From: Eubacterium sp.
GTDB lineage: Bacteria; Bacillota; Clostridia; Lachnospirales; Lachnospiraceae
Direction of reading: 5' to 3'
Assembly: GCA_017480495.1 (NCBI GenBank)
Contig: JAFVAQ010000037.1
Location: 1 to 64,000, forward strand
Length of the DNA stretch: 64,000 bases
Every line of letters starts with the position of its first letter. Positions within the stretch are counted from its first letter, which is position 1. This document shows, piece after piece, positions 56,203 through 64,000 of the stretch. The position numbers and the translations under genes are program-made. Below the pieces are notes generated by a model. The model did no database searches. It was not told the DNA's origin and saw only the letters and a program-made list of their open reading frames with translations.

Positions 56203-58590
56203 ATGACACTTAGAGAACTTGGAATAGGCGAGTCTTGTATTATCAAGGCCGTCGGTGGGGAAGGTGCGCTCAGACAGCACTTTCTTGATATGGGCGTTAT
56301 TCCTGGCGCAGAAATGACTCTTATAAAGTTTGCCCCTATGGGAGACCCTATGGAGCTTAGAGTTCATGGCTATGAGCTGACGCTCAGACTGGATGATGCT
56401 GAGAAGATTGAGATAGAGAAGACAGCTTCCGTTTCTGAACTTCGAGACGAAAATGATCTTGAAGCTGAGGATTCGAAGAGTGGTAAGGATAAAAGCGGTA
56501 GTAAAGATAGAGGTAAGTCCAAGGTTCATCACCCAGGACTTGGTGAGGGCGGTATCTATCATGATAAAACACATGAGAACCCGCTCCCAGAAGGCGAAGT
56601 GATAAGCTTTGCTTTGGCTGGAAATCAGAATAGTGGTAAGACTACACTTTTCAATCAACTGACAGGTTCTAATCAGCATGTCGGCAATTTCCCAGGCGTA
56701 ACAGTAGATAGAAAATGTGGTGGTATCAGAAATGTACCAAATACAGAGGTTGTTGATCTTCCGGGTATATATTCTCTATCCCCATATACAGATGAAGAGA
56801 TAGTTTCGAGACAATATATAATCGGCGAGAAGCCAAAGGGAATAATAAATATAGTAGATGCTACAAATATAGAGAGAAATCTATATCTTACTATGCAGCT
56901 TATGGAGCTGGATATCCCTATGGTGCTTGCTCTAAATATGATGGACGAGGTTCGCGGTAATGGCGGATCTATCAAGATAAATGATATGGAGGCGCTGCTC
57001 GGAATCCCGGTTATTCCTATATCAGCGGCTAAGAATGAAGGTGTAGATGAGCTTATAAGCCATGCTATGCATGTCGCTAAATATCAGGAGAGCCCTGGTA
57101 AGAAGGACTTCTGTGATGAAAAGGATCATGGCGGAGCAGTACATAGATGTCTCCACGGTATCATGCACCTGATAGAGGACCACGCAAAGAGGGCAGAGAT
57201 TCCCGTAAGATTTGCGGCTAATAAGGTTATAGAGGGAGATGCCCGAGTTATAGATGCTCTGGAGCTCTCACAGAATGAAAAGGAAATGATAGAACATATC
57301 ATTCTTCAGATGGAAGAGGAACGAGGTCTGGATAGATCTGCAGCCATAGCAGATATGAGATTCTCCTTTATTCAGAAGCTCGTCTCAGCTACTGTTGTAA
57401 AACCTGCTGAGAGTAAGGAAAGGGAGAGAAGTGAGAAGATAGATAGGATACTGACCGGAAGATTTACAGCGATTCCTGCATTTATCCTAATCATGGGGCT
57501 TACCTTCTTCCTGACATTTAATGTTATAGGAGCCTGGCTGCAGGGCCTGTTGGAGAAACTGATCGACTATGGGGCTGCTAGTCTCGATAAACTCCTGACC
57601 GCTTCAAATGTAAATGATGTCGTTCATTCGCTAATTATAGATGGAATAATAAATGGTGTAGGTAGTGTACTTAGCTTCCTTCCGATAATCATCATTTTAT
57701 TCCTGTTCCTTTCACTTTTGGAGGATTCAGGTTATCTCGCAAGAGTAGCCTTTGTTATGGATAAGCCTCTCAGAAAGCTAGGTCTATCTGGAAGAAGTAT
57801 AGTTCCTATGCTTATAGGCTTTGGTTGTTCGGTGCCGGGAGTTATGTCCAGTAGGACGCTTCCTTCTGAACGAGATAGAAAAATGACAATAATGCTTATT
57901 CCTTTTATGAGCTGTACCGCTAAGATTCCGATATATGGCTTCTTTACAGCGGCATTTTTCCCTGGTAAAGGTGCGCTTATAATGATCGGACTATATCTGA
58001 TAGGTATAGTTGTCGGAATCCTTACGGCAGCAGTTGCAAAGAATACAGTCTTTAAGGGCGAAGCTGTACCATTTGTTATGGAGCTTCCTAATTATAGGCT
58101 TCCTGGGGTTAAGAATGTAGCACAGCTGCTTTGGGAGAAGGCAAAGGATTTCCTGATAAAAGCCTTCACGGTTATTTTTATTGCGACTATCGTTATATGG
58201 TTCCTTCAGACCTTTAATACTCATCTGGGACTAGTTAGTGATCCGCAGGATAGTATACTTGCTAGAGTAGCGGAGTTCATATCTCCTGTATTTAAACCAC
58301 TAGGCTTCGGGGACTGGAGAATAACTACGGCGCTGATTACGGGCTTTATGGCGAAGGAGAGTGTGGTATCTACATTATCGATACTCTTTGGCAATACAGC
58401 GACACTTGTCGGAAGTATTACTCCGACAGCCGCTATGGCACTCCTTGTTTTCTGCCTGCTTTATACCCCTTGTGTAGCAGCGATTGCTTCAGTTAAGAGA
58501 GAGCTTGGAGCTAAATGGGCCCTTATGATGGTTGGACTTCAGTGCGCGGTTGCGTGGGTAGTTGCCTTCCTGATAAATGTTATTTTTTAA
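56203..58590 (+). CDS. feoB: fused FeoA-FeoB ferrous iron transporter
   Basis: 795 aa. Residues 1-75 are a FeoA domain (MTLRELGIGESCIIKAVGGE, HFLDMGVIPGAEMTLIKFAP), then a charged linker (about 76-130, KDKSGSKDRGKSK), then FeoB: G1 GNQNSGKTT, G3 DLPGIYSLSP, G4 NMMD, two Gate regions (VLSFLPIIIILFLFLSLLED and the later repeat). It gives FeoA and FeoB in one chain. This is a second ferrous-iron importer beside the separate feoA-feoB at 52722. AGAGGAG lies upstream of the ATG. Confidence 0.92.
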   Translation: MTLRELGIGESCIIKAVGGEGALRQHFLDMGVIPGAEMTLIKFAPMGDPMELRVHGYELTLRLDDAEKIEIEKTASVSELRDENDLEAEDSKSGKDKSGSKDRGKSKVHHPGLGEGGIYHDKTHENPLPEGEVISFALAGNQNSGKTTLFNQLTGSNQHVGNFPGVTVDRKCGGIRNVPNTEVVDLPGIYSLSPYTDEEIVSRQYIIGEKPKGIINIVDATNIERNLYLTMQLMELDIPMVLALNMMDEVRGNGGSIKINDMEALLGIPVIPISAAKNEGVDELISHAMHVAKYQESPGKKDFCDEKDHGGAVHRCLHGIMHLIEDHAKRAEIPVRFAANKVIEGDARVIDALELSQNEKEMIEHIILQMEEERGLDRSAAIADMRFSFIQKLVSATVVKPAESKERERSEKIDRILTGRFTAIPAFILIMGLTFFLTFNVIGAWLQGLLEKLIDYGAASLDKLLTASNVNDVVHSLIIDGIINGVGSVLSFLPIIIILFLFLSLLEDSGYLARVAFVMDKPLRKLGLSGRSIVPMLIGFGCSVPGVMSSRTLPSERDRKMTIMLIPFMSCTAKIPIYGFFTAAFFPGKGALIMIGLYLIGIVVGILTAAVAKNTVFKGEAVPFVMELPNYRLPGVKNVAQLLWEKAKDFLIKAFTVIFIATIVIWFLQTFNTHLGLVSDPQDSILARVAEFISPVFKPLGFGDWRITTALITGFMAKESVVSTLSILFGNTATLVGSITPTAAMALLVFCLLYTPCVAAIASVKRELGAKWALMMVGLQCAVAWVVAFLINVIF

Positions 58591-58633
58591 AAAAATATAA
58601 GTCTTAATGACTTCTTAATAAGTTAAATGATAT

Positions 58634-58671
58634 AAAGGTACTGTAAACAGCGCAGTTTGCAGTACCTTTTT
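58634..58671 (+). terminator. rho-independent terminator
   Basis: AAAGGTACTGTAAAC (58634-58648), loop AGCGCA, GTTTGCAGTACCTTT, with one G-T pair, then TT. It ends the feoAB transcript. Confidence 0.85.
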
Positions 58672-58703
58672 AAAAAAGATTTATGACTAATTAGAGGTGA
58701 ATG

Positions 58704-59519
58704 ATGAAGAAAAGCATTTTAACCGTAAAAGATGTACAGAAGACATTTGCAAGTAATGGACAGCAGGTTCACGTGCTTTCAAATGTAAATATGGAAATAT
58801 ATGATGGAGACTTTACCGTGATTATGGGTTCGTCTGGGTCTGGTAAATCAACCCTCCTGTATGCGCTTTCCGGAATGGATAAGGCGACTGCCGGACAGGT
58901 TCTCTTCACGAGTAAGAAGAGAGAGGGCGAAAATGACCAAGAGGTTGACATAACACAGACTAAAGAAAGACAGATGTCAAAGCTTAGAAGCGAAGATTTT
59001 GGTTTCGTCTTCCAGCAGATGCATCTCGTAAGCAATCTGACTCTCCTCGAAAATGTTGCAGTCACAGGTTATCTGGATAAGAGCAGAAGTGCTGCAGATA
59101 CAAAGAAAAAGGCGGAGGAGCTCCTGGATAGAATGAGTCTCACTGAGGTTAAGAATCATTTGCCTTCAAGAGTATCAGGTGGAGAGCAGCAGAGATGCGC
59201 TATTGCAAGAGCGGTTATAAATGATCCTACAGTTCTTTTTGCGGATGAGCCAACAGGTGCACTTAATAAGAAAAATACAACCGCGGTTCTAGATCTTCTT
59301 ACGGATATAAATAATGAAGGTCAAAGTATAGTAATGGTTACTCATGATATAAAGTCTGCTATCAGAGGTAATAGACTTCTATATCTCGAGGACGGAAACA
59401 TAGTAGGCGAGCTCGAGCTCACTAAATATGGTGAGAAGAATATTGCCGGAGAGCCACTTCAAAGCGATAAATCCCGCGAAGCTCAGGTAAATGCTTGGCT
59501 CGAATCTCTTGACTGGTAA
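58704..59519 (+). CDS. ABC transporter ATP-binding protein (MacB/LolD/BceA-like)
   Basis: 271 aa ATPase. Walker A MGSSGSGKSTLL, Q-loop VFQQMHL, signature VSGGEQQRCAIARA, Walker B VLFADEPTGALN, His switch VTHD. These mark the MacB/BceA branch that powers FtsX-type permeases. GAGGTGA (58694-58700) fits ATG 58704, with ATG 58701 as the alternative. Partner permease is at 59569; a two-component system follows the structured element. Confidence 0.9.
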   Translation: MKKSILTVKDVQKTFASNGQQVHVLSNVNMEIYDGDFTVIMGSSGSGKSTLLYALSGMDKATAGQVLFTSKKREGENDQEVDITQTKERQMSKLRSEDFGFVFQQMHLVSNLTLLENVAVTGYLDKSRSAADTKKKAEELLDRMSLTEVKNHLPSRVSGGEQQRCAIARAVINDPTVLFADEPTGALNKKNTTAVLDLLTDINNEGQSIVMVTHDIKSAIRGNRLLYLEDGNIVGELELTKYGEKNIAGEPLQSDKSREAQVNAWLESLDW

Positions 59520-59568
59520 CAATATTTTATCTGGAGCTACGCTAAGGATCTTATATAGGAGTATAGAG

Positions 59569-61977
59569 ATGGAAACATTCTCACTTGTTAAAGCAAGTAT
59601 AAGAAATAGAAAAGGCACCATGATTAGTTTCATGCTTCTCACTATGTTCATCGTAGTTAGTGTAATAACTATGATCGGAGTTAGAAAGAATTATGAGACG
59701 GCTATTGATGAGGCCTTTAAGATAGAAGATAAAGGCGTAATATTCGCTTATTTTGATAATAGTAAATATTCAGAGGAACTTAAAAAGAAGGTAGAGGCTG
59801 AAGATACAGTAGATCATGTAGAGGTTTATGATGCTCTGGTCGGAAGAAAAGCTACTGTAGGAAAAGAAGAGGAAAGTAATGGCTATTTTGTAACTAAAAT
59901 GCTAGATACACTGCCTATTATGAATAGCGACTGTTCTGACCTCATTATGCCGGGCACGAAGGAACATGCTTCTCTTGGTCTTAAGAAGGGGGAAATCTAT
60001 TTACCATACGGAATACATGGAACCCTGGGGGCTGAGGCAGGAGGGAAGATATCAATAGACTTCATGGATGAAACTAGGGAATTTACTGTTAAAGGTTTCG
60101 TACAGGACGCTTATATGGGTTCTTCCATTATGGGTTGGAAAACAGTATTTCTAAGTGAAGAGGATTTTGATGAAATATATGCTAACGTAAAGAAACAGTC
60201 AGATGAGCTTCAAGATAAAAATAATTCCTTTTATGGAACAATCACCTATGTATTCCCTACAGAGAAGGCGGATGAATCCTCAAATGTCTTTCTTAGGGAC
60301 TTGAATCTGGCTACTAAGTTTGATGATTTATCTATTTCCTCACTCTCAAAAGAGACCGCTGAACACTACACAGGAATATTTATAAATATAATCCTTGCGG
60401 TAATAACTGGATTTGCAGTACTTCTTCTGGCTATATTTATAATCGTAGCCGGCCATAATATCAGCACTGAAACGGAAATAGATTATGTAAACCTGGGTAT
60501 ACTTAAGAGCCAAGGCTTTACTAATAAGAAAATCCGTACTATCTATGTTATTCAGTACCTTTTTGTAGAACTGGTAGGAGTTATACTCGGAGTTATCGTC
60601 TCTATTCCTCTGGAAAGAGTTATGAGTTCAGTATTCTTCGAACTAACATCGATTATCCCAGCAAAGCAGGTGCCTGTACTTGAAGCGGTAATTTTCACAC
60701 TTGCTCTGTTTTTAGTAACAGTTATCTTTGTTTGGCTCTTCACCCGAAGAGTATCAAGAACAACACCGGTTAAAGCTATTACAAAGGGAAGAGATGATTT
60801 CTACTTCGATAGTAGGATAAATGCCCCAATATTTAAGAAGGGACAGGGCTTCTGGCTTGGACTTCGCCAGATAACCTCTGCTCCAAAGCGTTATATAAGT
60901 ATTGTAGTAGTAACTTCGCTACTTATCTTTACTATCATAACCGTTGAGCTCATGGGAGGTTTCATTCAGTCTAGAGAAGCTCTTGAATCCATGGGTGAGC
61001 CATTTTACGAGATTGAATATGCATTTAATGTGAATGAACCAAAGTATTCAACAGAGGATATTGAAGAAATCGTAGAGAAATATTCTAATATCAAGAGTAA
61101 ACAGTATTGGTCACACATTTATATGTCTATAGAGGGCGAAAATGTAAGCTGTATAGTTAAAGCCTTCCCAGACCAACTATCCACTGTCTATAAGGGTAGA
61201 GATATCAAGTATGATAATGAGATAGTTATCACGGAACAGATTAGCGATCTTCTGGATATAAATGTAGGAGATACAGTTTCCATCGGTCGTGATGAACTGT
61301 CTGAAGACTTTGTTGTAGTAGGCATTTTCCAGACTATGAATGATACAGGAAAATGTATCTCCATGTCTCTAGAAGGACTTGATAGACTGAAGAAGGACAA
61401 AACTAAGAAATACAAATACAATCAGCTGAGTATGCACGGCATAATCCTGGATGATCCAAGTGATGGTAAGAAGATTGAAGAGGAAGTTAAAGAAAAGTAT
61501 GGCGATGAAGTAGAAATCAAATTCAGTGACTTCGATAAAGATAAGGCCATGTTCGTAAATAACTTCTATACCGCAGCAGATGGTTCAAGAATCCTTATAT
61601 ATACACTGTCCTTTATCTTCGCGATAGTTACTGTCCTCATGGTATGTAACAAAGCATTTATTCAGGAACGTACAGATTTAGGCATATATAGAGCTATCGG
61701 ATTCTCTGTTGGAAGTATCCGTAGACAGTTTGCAACGAGATTCACAATACTGTGCCTCATCAGTTCAGTCTTCGGTATTATTATAGCTAGGCTCTTCTCC
61801 GAGAAGATGATGTCCTCAGTTTTCGCTATGTTTGGAATACCTCACGTAGTCCTAGACTTTGATTTCTGGTTCTTTATGAAGCCGATACTTGTATTCCTCG
61901 TTGTATACTTCATCTTCGGCTACATAGCGTCCCGTAAGGTGAAGAAGCTAAGTTCTAGAGAACTTATAACAGAATAA
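59569..61977 (+). CDS. FtsX-type ABC transporter permease
   Basis: 802 aa. A helix near residues 20-42, an extracytoplasmic domain (about 45-280), three helices (about 290-320, 350-375, 390-410), a cytoplasmic link ending in SRTTPVKAITKGRD, a further helix near 450-470, a second extracytoplasmic domain (about 475-670) and three final helices. This is the MacB/BceB-like layout with duplicated FtsX halves. AGGAG (59558-59562) supports the ATG at 59569. It may move lipids or antimicrobial peptides across the membrane. Confidence 0.85.
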   Translation: METFSLVKASIRNRKGTMISFMLLTMFIVVSVITMIGVRKNYETAIDEAFKIEDKGVIFAYFDNSKYSEELKKKVEAEDTVDHVEVYDALVGRKATVGKEEESNGYFVTKMLDTLPIMNSDCSDLIMPGTKEHASLGLKKGEIYLPYGIHGTLGAEAGGKISIDFMDETREFTVKGFVQDAYMGSSIMGWKTVFLSEEDFDEIYANVKKQSDELQDKNNSFYGTITYVFPTEKADESSNVFLRDLNLATKFDDLSISSLSKETAEHYTGIFINIILAVITGFAVLLLAIFIIVAGHNISTETEIDYVNLGILKSQGFTNKKIRTIYVIQYLFVELVGVILGVIVSIPLERVMSSVFFELTSIIPAKQVPVLEAVIFTLALFLVTVIFVWLFTRRVSRTTPVKAITKGRDDFYFDSRINAPIFKKGQGFWLGLRQITSAPKRYISIVVVTSLLIFTIITVELMGGFIQSREALESMGEPFYEIEYAFNVNEPKYSTEDIEEIVEKYSNIKSKQYWSHIYMSIEGENVSCIVKAFPDQLSTVYKGRDIKYDNEIVITEQISDLLDINVGDTVSIGRDELSEDFVVVGIFQTMNDTGKCISMSLEGLDRLKKDKTKKYKYNQLSMHGIILDDPSDGKKIEEEVKEKYGDEVEIKFSDFDKDKAMFVNNFYTAADGSRILIYTLSFIFAIVTVLMVCNKAFIQERTDLGIYRAIGFSVGSIRRQFATRFTILCLISSVFGIIIARLFSEKMMSSVFAMFGIPHVVLDFDFWFFMKPILVFLVVYFIFGYIASRKVKKLSSRELITE

Positions 61978-61991
61978 AAGAAAGTGTAAAC

Positions 61992-62183
61992 GCCGAGCAA
62001 ATATGATAAACACTTTTCGAGACCGTTGCGGGTCTCGGTGCTTAGTGAACACGAGCACAAAGTGCGAAGTGTGAACTTAGCAAGCTCATTAAAAGCGAAG
62101 CTTGTAATGAGCGGTCCGCTAGGGGTAGCCCGCACCGAGCGGAAGCGATGTCGAGAATAAGTCGTTTATCATATGAGCTCGGC
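61992..62183. other. highly structured 192-bp non-coding element with terminal inverted repeats
   Basis: Terminal arms GCCGAGC-AA-ATATGATAAAC (61992-62011) and GTTTATCATATGAGCTCGGC (62164-62183) pair over 20 bases with two mismatches. Inside are at least four hairpins: CGAGACC/GGTCTCG (62018-62037), a three-part stem 62040-62080 built from GCTTAGT, ACAC/GTGT and GCAC/GTGC, GCTCATTA/TAATGAGC (62084-62112) around AAGC-GAA-GCTT, and CCGCT/AGCGG (62116-62142). It is visibly richer in G+C than the flanks and has no long open frame. Either a structured RNA or a MITE-like repeat. Confidence 0.65.
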
Positions 62184-62199
62184 ATTAAGACTATCTATA

Positions 62200-62208
62200 T
62201 GTTATAAT
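62200..62208 (+). promoter_or_regulatory. extended -10 promoter of the response regulator
   Basis: TGT-TATAAT, 34 bp before the start codon at 62243, just downstream of the structured element. It suggests the two-component genes are transcribed separately from the ABC genes. Confidence 0.55.
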
Positions 62209-62242
62209 AGATATGATTTTTCGATATAGAAAGGTAAATCAT

Positions 62243-62917
62243 ATGAGGAAGATTCTCATTGTAGATGATGATGAGGCTCTCTCAGATATAACGAGGGAGA
62301 TGCTCGAGACATATGAATATAACGTAACACAGGCATTCAGTGTAGATTCGGCCTTTGAAATTCTTACGGATAATAAGTTTGATCTTATTATTCTGGATAT
62401 CAACCTTCCAGATGGTGACGGATACGAGGTATGTAAGGAGCTTCGAAAGGTTTCAAATGTCCCTGTGATCTTCGCCAGTGCAAGAACTAGTGTGGATGAT
62501 AGAGTATCCGGCTTCGAGATGGGCGGAGATGATTATCTGTCAAAGCCTTATTCCATGAAAGAGCTACTTGTAAGGGTGAATGCTCTGATCAGAAGAACGT
62601 ATGGCTCTGAGGAGGAAGAGACATTTTCCTTTGGGGATGTAAATGTGAATCTTACGTCTAGAAGTGTTCAGAAGGGTGGCAAAGAGGTGAACCTTTCTCT
62701 TAAGGAGTTCGACCTCCTGGCATATCTAATAAGAAATGCCAATACGGCTATTTCCAAAGATAAACTAATATCAGAAGTGTGGGGCGCATTCAGTGAAGTG
62801 GATGCCTCCACACTTACTGTGCATATAAGGTGGCTACGTGAGAAGCTGGAGGATGAACCTTCCAAGCCTCATTTTATTAAGACTGTTTTCAAGGTTGGTT
62901 ATATTCTAGAGGTATAG
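62243..62917 (+). CDS. OmpR-family response regulator
   Basis: 224 aa. Receiver domain with Asp52 in LIILDINLPDGDG, acid triad DDDE at residues 8-11, Lys in YLSKPY; winged helix C-terminal (NLSLKEFDLLAYLIRNANTA then AFSEVDASTLTVHIRWLREK). AAGGT 7 nt before the ATG at 62243 supports this start over one 10 codons upstream. The kinase gene starts 6 bp later. It probably regulates the ABC genes just upstream. Confidence 0.92.
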   Translation: MRKILIVDDDEALSDITREMLETYEYNVTQAFSVDSAFEILTDNKFDLIILDINLPDGDGYEVCKELRKVSNVPVIFASARTSVDDRVSGFEMGGDDYLSKPYSMKELLVRVNALIRRTYGSEEEETFSFGDVNVNLTSRSVQKGGKEVNLSLKEFDLLAYLIRNANTAISKDKLISEVWGAFSEVDASTLTVHIRWLREKLEDEPSKPHFIKTVFKVGYILEV

Positions 62918-62923
62918 GTTTTG

Positions 62924-64000
62924 ATGAATAAGAAACTATTAATAATACTTTTCATATATACTATAGCGGTTGTTATTGCAGGTCAGCTGGTTATTACACA
63001 TATCAGTAAGAGCTATGACCGGGAAGAGGCTGTAAGACAGGAAGCTGAGGAGAATCCTGTTAAACTGAATGAAGTGAAACAGCTGATAGCTGACGGTAAA
63101 AGTAACGAGGCTATAGAAAATCTTGATGAGATAATCGAATCTTATGACGACGCGGAGGATACGAAGTCTAGAGTCGTACTTCTAACTTGGATATTTGTTA
63201 TCATAAATATCCTTTCTGTTGTTATTATTCTCGTATATATAAATATTAGAATACTTAAACCTTTTGAGGATATGAAGGAATATGCTTCTAAGATATCGGC
63301 AGGCGACCTGGATTCTACGCTCAAGATGGATAGGGGCAACTATTTTGGTGCCTTTACATGGGCTTTCGATAATATGCGCCGGGAGATAGTTAAGTCAAGA
63401 AGAGCTGAGAAGGAGGCTATAGAGAATAACAAGACGGTTATTGCCACGCTTTCTCATGATATCAAAACTCCTATGGCATCGATAAGAGCTTATGCGGAAG
63501 CCTTTGAGGCGAATATGGATACAACCCCAGAAAAGAGACAGAAGTATCTATCTATAATGATGCAGAAATGTGATGAGGTCTCCAAGCTTACAAATGACTT
63601 ATTCCTTCATTCTATTTCGGAGATGGATAGACTTGAGGTTAGTAGTGACAAGCTAGATCTAGTTGAATTTCTTGAAAAGGATGTACGAGAGCTCTTTACT
63701 GAGGAGAGTGAATATAAGATAGTCCTTCCTGAAGGGGTAAAGGAAGGAATATATATAAATGCTGATAGAAGCAGACTTCTTCAGATAATAGAGAATATGA
63801 AGAGTAATGCAGAAAAATATGCCAAGACTCCTGTAGAGATTAAGCTGGAAGTGAATACAGTTAATGACTCTAATGTTAAAGAAACATCAGATATTAGTTC
63901 GGATGATAAGGATTATGATATCAGATTACATTTTAGGGACTTTGGACCAGGTATACCAGACGAGGAGATACCATTTATTACAGGCAAGTTCTATAGAGGC
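62924..64000 (+). CDS. sensor histidine kinase (cut by the window end)
   Basis: 359 codons are visible and the frame stays open to base 64000. Membrane helix 1 (residues 4-24), an extracytoplasmic loop of about 65 residues, membrane helix 2 (about 89-109), HAMP (ILKPFEDMKEYASKISAGDL), HisKA with the histidine in ATLSHDIKTPMASIRAYAEA, and the start of HATPase (NMKSNAEKYAK, then the G1-like DFGPGIPDEE). It pairs with the response regulator 6 bp upstream. The kinase is full length so far except its C-terminal end. Confidence 0.9.
   Translation, partial: MNKKLLIILFIYTIAVVIAGQLVITHISKSYDREEAVRQEAEENPVKLNEVKQLIADGKSNEAIENLDEIIESYDDAEDTKSRVVLLTWIFVIINILSVVIILVYINIRILKPFEDMKEYASKISAGDLDSTLKMDRGNYFGAFTWAFDNMRREIVKSRRAEKEAIENNKTVIATLSHDIKTPMASIRAYAEAFEANMDTTPEKRQKYLSIMMQKCDEVSKLTNDLFLHSISEMDRLEVSSDKLDLVEFLEKDVRELFTEESEYKIVLPEGVKEGIYINADRSRLLQIIENMKSNAEKYAKTPVEIKLEVNTVNDSNVKETSDISSDDKDYDIRLHFRDFGPGIPDEEIPFITGKFYRG

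Noticed and set aside
61992-62183. Target-site duplication at the ends of the structured element
   Set aside because: The bases flanking the arms (TAAAC and ATTAAG) do not match as a direct repeat, so insertion by transposition is not shown.
61978-62242. Structured element as a rho-independent terminator of the ABC genes
   Set aside because: It is far longer than a terminator, contains several stems and is not followed by a T-run (the sequence after it is ATTAAGAC).
1-64000. tRNA or rRNA genes
   Set aside because: I looked through the intergenic gaps for the T-loop GGTTCGANTCC pattern and rRNA-like stretches and saw none; a tRNAscan run would be needed to be sure.

Overview
The window looks like chromosomal DNA of a low-G+C anaerobic Firmicute of the Lachnospiraceae, most like Butyrivibrio or Pseudobutyrivibrio. 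This is inferred from gene content and style, not from a database match. Supporting signs are strong GGAGG-type ribosome binding sites, many short operons, a domain-inverted GH3 beta-glucosidase, TatD-linked radical SAM, DUF3737, DUF4867 and TIGR01440 proteins, a VTC/DUF4956/Cthe_2159-like cluster and a fused FeoA-FeoB. I found no rRNA, tRNA, CRISPR array, transposase, integrase or phage gene. This is core/accessory chromosome, not an island.

Layout. 1-4.6 kb: the end of a Cys/Met PLP enzyme, a nitrilase-family amidase and a run of small single genes (glutaredoxin, PPOX-like, DUF1349, histidine phosphatase, Dabb, an internally deleted sfsA, an ACT protein). These are separated by copies of a GGGGACNGTYCC repeat. 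4.6-10.4 kb: a CytX/CodB-like permease, pyridoxamine kinase and radical SAM gene in one operon, then a GH3 beta-glucosidase, then a decayed second start of the radical SAM gene. 10.4-17.2 kb: LysR regulator divergent from a small helical protein and an alpha/beta hydrolase, then DUF3737, TIGR01440, a membrane protein, a WYL regulator and an acidic lipoprotein. 17.2-20.2 kb: galT and galK on the minus strand (Leloir pathway). 20.4-27.4 kb: unknown protein, lipase-like hydrolase, DUF4153-type membrane protein, SurE, TrmL and an OmpR-type two-component pair. 27.4-29.8 kb: a redox operon (glutathione peroxidase, OhrR, thioredoxin, thioredoxin reductase) with a palindromic operator over its promoter. 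30-34.2 kb: VTC polymerase, DUF4956, carbohydrate-binding lipoprotein, VanZ and flavin reductase. 34.6-46 kb: two ABC-2 exporters, the first preceded by a membrane protein/HTH pair and the second followed by a NarL-type two-component system, with an HD-GYP sensor between them. 46-52.5 kb: NhaC antiporter, DUF4867, LysR, an Rrf2 regulator divergent from metY, and cysK. 52.5-58.6 kb: feoA-feoB, an AEC transporter and a second, fused feoAB. 58.7-64 kb: an ABC transporter with an FtsX-type permease, a highly structured 192-bp non-coding element, and an OmpR-type two-component system cut by the window end.

The most unusual non-gene signals are the structured element at 61992-62183 (20-bp terminal inverted repeats enclosing four hairpins), the dispersed GGGGACNGTYCC repeats (one of which forms the C-terminus of DUF3737), a two-site inverted repeat spaced 42 bp at the permease/pdxK promoter, and an 18-bp-arm hairpin in the leader of the second ABC exporter. 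Two gene-decay events are also visible: an in-frame sfsA deletion and a radical SAM paralogue reduced to its first 15 codons.
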